From positions 1 to 26,003 of the forward strand of contig CAZAOA010000013.1 of assembly GCA_964486765.1 (NCBI GenBank): a stretch of 26,003 bases of DNA, in the 5' to 3' direction. How positions within the stretch are numbered: the stretch's first letter is position 1; every line of letters starts with the position of its first letter. The notes beneath the pieces were generated by a model. That model saw only the letters and a program-made list of their open reading frames with translations, searched no databases and was not told the DNA's origin. This DNA comes from CAZAOA01 sp964486765. GTDB taxonomy: Bacteria > Patescibacteriota > UBA1384 > XYA2-FULL-43-10. Shown in pieces: positions 20,416 to 26,003 of this stretch. Position numbers and translations under genes: made by a program.

Positions 20416-22464
20416 ATGATAAAAAAGATATTTGAAAAAAACTGGGCAGTATTTGCACTATATACAATTATATTCGCAATTATTTTTATTCCATACATAA
20501 AAGGGATAGGAAACTTTTGGGATTGGGGATGGCCAGTCACCAATGAAGATATTTCGAACATCTTTTGGAACAGTTCATACAGTTGGACCGATTTCAACCT
20601 GGGAAGGCCACTTGTTTATGCCGCTGATTATTGGGGGAGACTAGTTTTGGCATCTCTCGAATTGCTACCACTCCGATCAGAGACAAGCATTTATCTGCTC
20701 TTAACTGCTATCTCTACAATATCTTCTTATCTGTTATATTTGATAGTGAGAAAGAGATCAGGGATATTTTTATCACTTATTATAGGTATATTGGCTATAA
20801 TTAACCCCGCTTTTCTCTATAAACTAGTTTCTGGCCATCTGGATTATCTAATCTCATATCCAATATTTATCGGTCTGATTTATTTTATTTTTTGTAAGTT
20901 TAAAAAAGACTTAAAAAGCTATATTGTGTTGGCTATTCTTGTAGCTTTAGTAGGGTTCCAAATTCAGTATTTTGTTTTCGCGCTACTTTTTCTAATACTT
21001 TATTTTATCTTCAAAAAAGAGCAATTTTCTATAAAATATTCCATAATTTCTGCCACAATTGCGATCTCAATAAATCTTCCTTGGCTCTCTAATTTTCTTA
21101 TGGGCGCCAATAAAGTATCAAGTATTTCTGGTCGAGCATCTTCAGTTTCGTTCGAAGGCGCGATGAGTGCAAAGATCCAGAATATATTAGTTCTCGCATT
21201 TTCAGATGCGACAACCATAAAATACTACTTTTCAAAACCAGAATTCTTATATTTTGGAGTAATTTCTCTAATAATACTTACGATTGTTGCAATCTTTATA
21301 ACAAAACATAAAACTCGAAATAGTTCAGATGAGCTGATTATGTCAACTATGTGGTTGATTCTCGCATTACTTTCAACTGGATTTTTCCATGCGATAAAAG
21401 TTGTGCCATTTTCAACTTTGAGCCCAATCTTTCGTGAAGTGGGTCATTTTGCGCCGGTTGCGGTCTTGTTCGGGCTTTTAATAATTGGATATTCGAAGAT
21501 TAAGAAAAGAGCTTTTTATCTTGGACTTTTGGCCTATCTGTTAATATTCGGAGCCATAAATGTCTACACAGTAGCCACCAAACTTCCCAAAACAGATTAC
21601 TCAAAAGCAAGAGAAAAATTCCAAAACTACATTACTTTCTGGGATGAAAATCAGTCGATTTCAAGAGTGTTAACTTACCCATTTTTCGGACAGTATTCAT
21701 ACTTTGATCAGTCGAAAGATGATGTTAGAGGCAGGTTGATTGAAAATTCTGGAACGGACAGTGTTGTTGATAATTCTGGGATAGAGTCAATATCAAACTA
21801 TATCCAACCTCAAGAGTTAAAAGATAGCGAGCAATACAAAATTGTAACAACTTATGACGTGGATAACCTCAAAGATAAAAACGTCAAATACATATTTGAT
21901 TTTTCAGAGATTTGGGAGTCGAATTTTGAACGTTACGCTGGATCTGAAGTGTATGATAACGATCTAAGTTTAATTAAAAACGATCCAGATTTTTTCAACA
22001 AATTGATGGAGAAAAATCCAGGTCAGATAGTTGAAGTAGAAGAAAACATATTTGAAATTTTAGATACTAAAGATCGGATCTATGGCGAAAATGTTACGTT
22101 TGAAAAGATAAGTCCAGTAAAATACAAGATTAACATATCGAATCTAAAAGAGAGCACTGATCTGACATTTTTAGAGAGCTTTCATTCTGGTTGGAAGTTG
22201 TGTCAACACAACACTCAATGCTTTTTATTCGATGAAAGCCATAGAGAAGTGTTTGGGTATGCCAACCAATGGACTGTAGATTCCGATTCTATAATAAACA
22301 ATCTCAATAAAGATCATTATTCTAAGAATGAAGATGGTTCGATCGATGTTGATTTAATATTGTATTTCAAGCCTCAAACCTATCAAAATATTGGGATAGT
22401 TTTGGCAATTCTTACCTTAATCGGATCAGCAGGATACCTTATTGTCTTAAAGTTAAAACGATAA
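20416..22464 (+). CDS. Giant GT-C-like membrane protein (paralogue 2)
   Basis: A 682-aa protein with about eleven hydrophobic helices (first at about 10-28; the series ends near 385), a soluble outer part, and a final helix at about 655-675. The first loop holds 'GNFWDWGWPVTNEDI' with acidic residues at the expected GT-C site. The C-terminal domain has 'FLESFHSGWKL' (about 585) and 'FGYANQWTVDSD' (about 613), then 'VDLILYFKPQTYQNIGIVLA', matching the 12790-15207 protein at each step. It is inferred to transfer a sugar from a polyprenyl-phosphate donor outside the membrane. It begins 30 nt after the kinase terminator; TTAAAAT at 20400-20406 may be a -10 box giving a very short leader. Its last 26 nt overlap the convergent GT2 gene. 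Confidence 0.7.
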   Translation: MIKKIFEKNWAVFALYTIIFAIIFIPYIKGIGNFWDWGWPVTNEDISNIFWNSSYSWTDFNLGRPLVYAADYWGRLVLASLELLPLRSETSIYLLLTAISTISSYLLYLIVRKRSGIFLSLIIGILAIINPAFLYKLVSGHLDYLISYPIFIGLIYFIFCKFKKDLKSYIVLAILVALVGFQIQYFVFALLFLILYFIFKKEQFSIKYSIISATIAISINLPWLSNFLMGANKVSSISGRASSVSFEGAMSAKIQNILVLAFSDATTIKYYFSKPEFLYFGVISLIILTIVAIFITKHKTRNSSDELIMSTMWLILALLSTGFFHAIKVVPFSTLSPIFREVGHFAPVAVLFGLLIIGYSKIKKRAFYLGLLAYLLIFGAINVYTVATKLPKTDYSKAREKFQNYITFWDENQSISRVLTYPFFGQYSYFDQSKDDVRGRLIENSGTDSVVDNSGIESISNYIQPQELKDSEQYKIVTTYDVDNLKDKNVKYIFDFSEIWESNFERYAGSEVYDNDLSLIKNDPDFFNKLMEKNPGQIVEVEENIFEILDTKDRIYGENVTFEKISPVKYKINISNLKESTDLTFLESFHSGWKLCQHNTQCFLFDESHREVFGYANQWTVDSDSIINNLNKDHYSKNEDGSIDVDLILYFKPQTYQNIGIVLAILTLIGSAGYLIVLKLKR

Positions 22465-23239
22465 ACTGAACTATTTTGTAGGGGATACGAATAGATCTCA
22501 TAAAAATCATTGCAAAAAAGCCGTAGTGTTTTTTCCAATAGTAGTTTTGGCTTTTATAATAATAGCGCCTTTTCGTTAAATTGTTGGAACTTTTGCCCTC
22601 AAAGTGAATTATCTTTGCGGTATTTAGTACACCATTTCTGTAACCTAGATCGACTAACCGTTTACATAAATCATCATCTTCAAGATACATAAAGAAGTTC
22701 TCATCGAAGCCCTTAAGCTTTATAAAGAGAGTTCTTTTTATCATTAGCGCTGCTCCAGTCACAATTTCTGCATTAAAGAATCCATTTTTTTGATCAATTT
22801 TTTTAAAATAGTCGTGTCGAAACAGGAGTCTCGAAAAAGACTGAGAATTTCCATAAAATCTTTTTTGGATTGAACCATTTTTGGATCGATACAATAAACA
22901 GGTCAGTGCACCGATTTTATTTTGACTTTTATAAAAATTAAGCATTATCTCAACACTGTTATCCACCAAGATCGTATCGGAATTTAAGAAAAAAATGTAT
23001 CTACCTTTTGCAAGCTTACTGCCGGCGTTATTGCCGGCCCCAAAACCGCGATTAGAAGTAAGGGGTAAATATGTAGTATGAAGATAAGTTGACAATTTTT
23101 TGGGATCTATCTTTTTTGTTGATCCGTTATCGACAACAATTATCTCATATGAGATATCTAAAAACTTGTTTATAGATTTTATACAATTATAAACAAGAGT
23201 TGGAGTATTATAATTTACAATAACTATAGATAATTCCAT
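22439..23239 (-). CDS. GT2 glycosyltransferase (rhamnosyltransferase-like)
   Basis: A 266-aa GT-A enzyme. 'LSIVIVNYNTPTLVYNCI' at the start, 'IIVVDNGSTKK' (about 33-43), 'NRGFGAGNNAG' (63-73), 'YIFFLNSDTIL' (metal site NSD) and 'FFMYLEDDDLCKRLVDLGY' are the motif series of the WbbL/rhamnosyltransferase branch. 'TGAALMIKR' precedes the acceptor motif. A weak amphipathic tail (FIRSIRIPYKIVQF-like) ends it. It probably adds a deoxy sugar to the growing lipid-linked glycan. Its 3' end overlaps the opposing GT-C-like gene tail to tail. A repeat-rich 68-nt gap separates it from the upstream GT4 gene. Confidence 0.87.
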   Translation of the reverse strand: MELSIVIVNYNTPTLVYNCIKSINKFLDISYEIIVVDNGSTKKIDPKKLSTYLHTTYLPLTSNRGFGAGNNAGSKLAKGRYIFFLNSDTILVDNSVEIMLNFYKSQNKIGALTCLLYRSKNGSIQKRFYGNSQSFSRLLFRHDYFKKIDQKNGFFNAEIVTGAALMIKRTLFIKLKGFDENFFMYLEDDDLCKRLVDLGYRNGVLNTAKIIHFEGKSSNNLTKRRYYYKSQNYYWKKHYGFFAMIFMRSIRIPYKIVQFIVLTLRQ

Positions 23240-23254
23240 TTATGAGCAAAACCG

Positions 23255-23335
23255 TCACTAATCTTTTCCACAAATCTCCACTAATTCACTAATTTGTGCA
23301 TTTGTGATTATTCGTGTTGATAATTTGTGTCGGTT
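23255..23335. repeat. Degenerate CACTAAT/ATTYGTG repeat cluster
   Basis: CACTAAT appears three times and CACAAAT once on the left half, and ATTTGTG three times and ATTCGTG once on the right half. The halves are near reverse complements (CACAAAT with ATTTGTG), so the region can fold. Unit spacing varies (8, 10, 13 nt), unlike the strict 7-nt arrays. It fills the gap between two minus-strand glycosyltransferase genes and supplies the last residues and stop of the upstream one. Confidence 0.6.
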
Positions 23336-24489
23336 GTGTTCCTTATCTTTATGATTAATTTTTTTAAGTTGTTTTCCCAAGTAAAGTTATTTTTAACTTT
23401 TTCAATATTTTTTCGATAGACACAAGTTTTTTCGAGAACCGTCTCAATTGCCTCTGACATGGCTCTAGGGTCATTGTAATTTACAACCTTACCTAGATCT
23501 AGTTTTTTGATTAATTGTGCAAAATAATCGCCTTTAGTGGCAACCATCGGCAAATCTGCCCAAAGATAGTCGAGGATTCTGGTTCTAAAAGAGTATCTAG
23601 TTTCAAGATTGTTGAAATGAGCAGAGATTCCAATCTTGGAAGAGAGCAGATAATCGACTCTTTCATTATATGGTGTCCAATCAAAATTGAAAAAGACAAA
23701 TTTATTCAAAAGATTGTTTTCTTTACAATAATCAACCGCAGAATTTACCATTTCGAGGTCTCTAATCTTGGGGTTAGGGTGTTTTACACCCATAAAAACT
23801 AACTTAACATCATCTCTTTTTTTTGATATTATTTCAATCGCTTTTATACAAGTTAAGGGGTCAAACCAGTTCCAAACTCCGCCACCCCATAAAATAATTT
23901 TGTCAGTTTTTCTGATATTTGAAAACTTTTTGTAAACTCGATCTTTGTCAATAAAATTGGGGTTCTTATCGGAAAGTCCGAATGGGACTTCGATTATTTT
24001 TTTATTTAAAAACATTTTTCTCGCCATCTTTTGGTAAAGCTCTTTTTGTCTTGGGTTGGCACATAAAATAATATCTGCAAAATATATTTGAAGATAAAAA
24101 AGATAGTATTGGTTCAAGACATGAAGAGTACGTATGTGAAAAGCGCAGTAGCGTTTGTGCTCTTTAACTTCTATAAAGGCTGGAGCGTAAAGGTCAGCTA
24201 TAAGTTTTAAGTTATAAGTCTTAAGTTTTTTAAGGAATCTGAATTTTTGGGGCTGAGTTATTACATAAGAATTTTGAGGGATAAGATTTAAGATGGTTGA
24301 ATGACTATATGATTTTATGGTTATGCCGGGAGATGAAATGTCAGATTTATTTGGAGTTAAAAGTGTCACTTTAAAATGTTTCGAAAGAACTTTTGCCATT
24401 TCAAAATATCGAATGCCAGGACCTGCCATCTTTTTTCCAACTGGATCTTGGGATAAGAGTACGACTTTAGTTGAAGAGTTGTAAGCCAT
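23308..24489 (-). CDS. GT4 family glycosyltransferase with repeat-derived ends
   Basis: A 393-aa GT-B enzyme if read from the ATG at 24489 (MAYNSSTKVVLLSQDPVGKK); an upstream ATG at 24540 would add 17 residues encoded by the heptanucleotide array and overlap the S23 gene. 'MAGPGIRYFEMAKVLSKHF' is the acceptor-domain start. The donor domain shows 'IILWGGGVWNWFDPLTCIKA', 'VKLVFMGVKHPNP' and 'ETRYSFRTRILDYLWADLP' in place of a canonical EX7E. Two repeat traces sit in the coding sequence: a heptamer array encoding 'LKTYNLKLIAD' (24199-24233), and a C-terminus 'RNTTDTNYQHE' read from the CACAAAT/ATTYGTG cluster. Probably cytoplasmic; sugar unknown. Confidence 0.82.
   Translation of the reverse strand: MAYNSSTKVVLLSQDPVGKKMAGPGIRYFEMAKVLSKHFKVTLLTPNKSDISSPGITIKSYSHSTILNLIPQNSYVITQPQKFRFLKKLKTYNLKLIADLYAPAFIEVKEHKRYCAFHIRTLHVLNQYYLFYLQIYFADIILCANPRQKELYQKMARKMFLNKKIIEVPFGLSDKNPNFIDKDRVYKKFSNIRKTDKIILWGGGVWNWFDPLTCIKAIEIISKKRDDVKLVFMGVKHPNPKIRDLEMVNSAVDYCKENNLLNKFVFFNFDWTPYNERVDYLLSSKIGISAHFNNLETRYSFRTRILDYLWADLPMVATKGDYFAQLIKKLDLGKVVNYNDPRAMSEAIETVLEKTCVYRKNIEKVKNNFTWENNLKKLIIKIRNTTDTNYQHE
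24199..24233. repeat. Heptanucleotide array (5 units) inside the GT4 coding sequence
   Basis: On the plus strand: TATAAGT, TTTAAGT, TATAAGT, CTTAAGT, TTTTTAA in strict 7-nt register. It matches the style of the arrays around the S23 gene 280 nt away (GTTTTAA, GTAGTAA) and is in frame in the glycosyltransferase. Confidence 0.7.
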
Positions 24490-24526
24490 AAGTTTTAAGT
24501 AGTAAGTTAATCTTTGAATCTTTGTA
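24478..24526. repeat. Heptanucleotide array (7 units) at the 3' side of the S23 gene
   Basis: GTTGTAA-GCCATAA-GTTTTAA-GTAGTAA-GTTAATC-TTTGAAT-CTTTGTA on the plus strand. It covers the last codons and stop of the S23 gene, the gap, and the first codons of the downstream GT4 gene, so gene boundaries on both sides are made from repeat sequence. Confidence 0.8.
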
Positions 24527-24884
24527 ATGATTTTTTCCAACCGTAAAGCAGACGACCAGTTTCTTCGGCAAGTTCAAATATATCTATATAGTCGGAACTA
24601 CCAATATAACCAAGATCTTTCGCAAGCAGAAGTTGGTATTTTAATTCTTCTAGAGACCCTTCAGAAATATTATAAAAACGAGAACTATCGGTATTCGATT
24701 TTCGTTTGAATCCCTCTGCTATATTGGAAGGTACTGAAAAAGCCGTTCTTCTGGTGTGTTGCTTTAGTCCAAACTCTTCGATTTTTGGATATTTTTCTGT
24801 AATCTTATATATAGATAATGTTAGCTTGTGAGATTTTTTCCAGGCTAATATGTCTTCAAAGGTTTTAATCTTAATATTTGTCAT
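24507..24884 (-). CDS. Four-helix-bundle protein, 23S rRNA-intervening-sequence (S23) family
   Basis: A 125-aa protein with the full S23 signature: 'FEDILAWKKSHKLTLSIYKI' (about 9-28), 'FGLKQHTRRTAFSVPSNIAE' (38-57), 'GFKRKSNTDSSRFYNISEGS' (58-77), 'LEELKYQLLLAKDLGYI' (78-94) and a last helix 'LAEETGRLLYGWKKSLQRF'. The family (PF05635) forms a pentameric four-helix bundle, was first found inside 23S rRNA intervening sequences, and is related to the Avd accessory protein of diversity-generating retroelements; its cellular function is unknown. Here it stands alone among glycan genes, not in an rRNA gene, and no reverse transcriptase is present. It is bracketed by heptanucleotide arrays: the ATG abuts one array and the stop lies inside the other. 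Confidence 0.9.
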   Translation of the reverse strand: MTNIKIKTFEDILAWKKSHKLTLSIYKITEKYPKIEEFGLKQHTRRTAFSVPSNIAEGFKRKSNTDSSRFYNISEGSLEELKYQLLLAKDLGYIGSSDYIDIFELAEETGRLLYGWKKSLQRFKD

Positions 24885-24947
24885 AACTTAAGACTTAAAG
24901 CTTATCACTTAAGGCTTATTGCCTACTGCTTACAAGCTTGCTACTTG
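24885..24947. repeat. Heptanucleotide array (9 units) at the 5' side of the S23 gene
   Basis: AACTTAA-GACTTAA-AGCTTAT-CACTTAA-GGCTTAT-TGCCTAC-TGCTTAC-AAGCTTG-CTACTTG, without slippage, fills the entire gap from the S23 start codon to the stop codon of the flippase gene (CTA at 24941-24943 is its TAG). There is therefore no room for a conventional promoter or ribosome-binding site of S23 outside the array. Confidence 0.85.
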
Positions 24948-26003
24948 TCGTTTGAAACAAGTTCTTTGATCTGTTTGAAATTGACAATTTCTAGATAGAG
25001 ATTCAAAAGCCCATATATAATCACAATGATTCCGATAGATACCAAGAAGTAAAGCGATGTTAAGGAGATCATATATCCCAGCATTAGCGTCAGTAGCCCA
25101 ACCGCTAGAAGTTTTGAAATTCTTGTAAGATTGGCGCCAAATTTTACAATTCTTCTTGCATAGATCAGGTATGAAATAAAAAGAGCAAACTGTGAAGATA
25201 GGGTAGTGATTGCTGCCCCAACAAATGAGAACTTGGGAATCAAAATTAAATTCATTGTTACATTCAATGCTAAGATAATTACGGAGATTTTGATCAAAAG
25301 TTTTCTTTCATCATTTGCGATTAGGATTTCAGCAAACAAAGTAACCAGATAGATTAGCGGTAGTGCAAAGGCCAAGATAATTAGTGCGACTCCTCCAGAG
25401 ATAAAGTCAGCATTACTTAAAAACAGAATTATCTCTTTTGAGTAAATAACACATGAGACGGTAATGGGAATAGCTGCAAAGATCATAATAAAGATGGACT
25501 TTTCAACTATTTTTGCCACTTTGTCTTTATTAGAAGAGATATTTTCAGAGATGGAGGGCTTTAGAGCTGAGGAGAAGTATGATCCTATGAAAGCGGTTAC
25601 TTCTAAGACTTTATATGAGACCGAGTAGATTCCGACAGCTGTTGCACCTTTGATTGCGAACAGTAGCAATGTATCAATTTTTATAAACAGATTGTTCACT
25701 ATAAAGACGATTCCAAGTGGCCAGGCCAAGTTAAAGATCCACGATGCCAATTTTCGATCAAGTTTTGGAGTAAACTTAACGTATTTTCTTGCAAACAGGT
25801 ATTTGAAGAAGAATATTGATATGCCGGTGATGGCAATTGTAGTGACAACCCACAAAAAGTTTCCATTCATCCGGATGATAATTATCAATGCTCCAAGAGA
25901 GATGATTTTACTTAAGAATTCTGCAGTAGCGCTAAATTGCATCTTAAGTCGATACTTCAGGATCATATTATAAACTGAATCTAGAAGGTTAAAGAATAAA
26001 AAC
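24941..26003 (-). CDS. Oligosaccharide flippase (Wzx-like), 5' end beyond the window
   Basis: The frame is open to the right edge of the window; the ATG at 25966 is internal, because residues before it (FNLLDSVYNM) continue the flippase pattern of the loop before helix 5 ('...ILKYRLKMQFSATAEFLSKI'). About 354 residues with roughly ten membrane helices are visible, including 'FNLAWPLGIVFIVNNLFIKIDTLLL' (in parts: FNLAWPLGIVFIV, NNLFIKIDTLLL), 'GIYSVSYKVLEV' and 'FVGAAITTLSSQF'. The family flips polyprenyl-linked oligosaccharides to the outer leaflet. This is the second flippase of the window; the two may serve two different glycans. The stop lies inside the heptanucleotide array. Confidence 0.85.
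   Translation of the reverse strand, partial: FLFFNLLDSVYNMILKYRLKMQFSATAEFLSKIISLGALIIIIRMNGNFLWVVTTIAITGISIFFFKYLFARKYVKFTPKLDRKLASWIFNLAWPLGIVFIVNNLFIKIDTLLLFAIKGATAVGIYSVSYKVLEVTAFIGSYFSSALKPSISENISSNKDKVAKIVEKSIFIMIFAAIPITVSCVIYSKEIILFLSNADFISGGVALIILAFALPLIYLVTLFAEILIANDERKLLIKISVIILALNVTMNLILIPKFSFVGAAITTLSSQFALFISYLIYARRIVKFGANLTRISKLLAVGLLTLMLGYMISLTSLYFLVSIGIIVIIYGLLNLYLEIVNFKQIKELVSNDK

Noticed and set aside
24490..24540. Longer N-terminus of the GT4 protein starting at 24540.
   Set aside because: The extra 17 residues are encoded by the heptamer array and overlap the S23 gene; the family sequence begins soon after the ATG at 24489.
24507..24884. A diversity-generating retroelement, suggested by the Avd-like S23 fold.
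   Set aside because: No reverse transcriptase, template repeat or variable-repeat pair was seen in the window.
24478..24947. Possible CRISPR-like array near the S23 gene.
   Set aside because: Units are 7 nt, contiguous and degenerate, without unique spacers or repeats of CRISPR length, and no cas gene is present.

Overview
The window looks like a glycan-biosynthesis (cell-surface polysaccharide) locus from an uncultivated, AT-rich bacterium, most likely a Candidate Phyla Radiation (Patescibacteria, perhaps Microgenomates-like) genome. This is an inference from gene style: many glycosyltransferases overlapping by 1-4 nt, very large GT-C-like membrane proteins ending in a 'FHxGWK...GYANxW' domain, a stand-alone four-helix-bundle S23 protein, and degenerate short tandem repeats. 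TGA is used as an ordinary stop (for example at 373-375 and 9856-9858), so a TGA=Gly code is excluded. No rRNA, tRNA or CRISPR array was seen.

Layout. (1) 1-4204, plus strand: end of a flippase, a GT2 glycosyltransferase, a GalU-type UTP-glucose-1-phosphate uridylyltransferase, a UDP-glucuronate decarboxylase-like SDR and a membrane-tailed GT2, closed by a 14-bp hairpin. (2) 4264-5665, minus strand: a self-contained GC-rich islet with its own promoter, two genes (sugar isomerase-like TIM barrel, unknown 127-aa protein) and an intrinsic terminator. (3) 5754-18643, plus strand: a B12-type radical SAM protein, a YdjM-like membrane protein, then a compact operon of three GT4 glycosyltransferases, two SAM methyltransferases, a GT-C-like giant, a secreted protein, a small membrane protein, a chimeric pseudogene (GT-C head joined to an integrase-type transposase tail) and an acyltransferase. 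(4) 18644-20390: debris (a GC-rich C-terminal fragment and a truncated FAD/NAD-binding protein) and a second GC-rich islet holding a GHMP sugar kinase with its own promoter and terminator. (5) 20416-22464, plus strand: a second GT-C-like giant, paralogous to the first. (6) 22439-26003, minus strand: GT2, GT4, the S23 gene and a second flippase that runs off the window.

The genes fit one job: make activated sugars (GalU, UXS-like; perhaps the kinase), assemble and decorate a lipid-linked glycan (GT2, GT4, methyltransferases, acyltransferase), export it (two Wzx-like flippases) and extend or attach it outside (GT-C-like proteins). The UDP-glucose dehydrogenase needed between GalU and UXS is not in the window.

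The most unusual structure is a family of degenerate 7-nt tandem repeats. They bracket the S23 gene on both sides, run through its stop codon and its neighbours' gene ends, and recur inside the coding sequences of the radical SAM protein (17 units in strict 7-nt register) and a GT4 glycosyltransferase. Together with the two GC-rich islets and the chimeric and truncated genes, they show a locus under active rearrangement.
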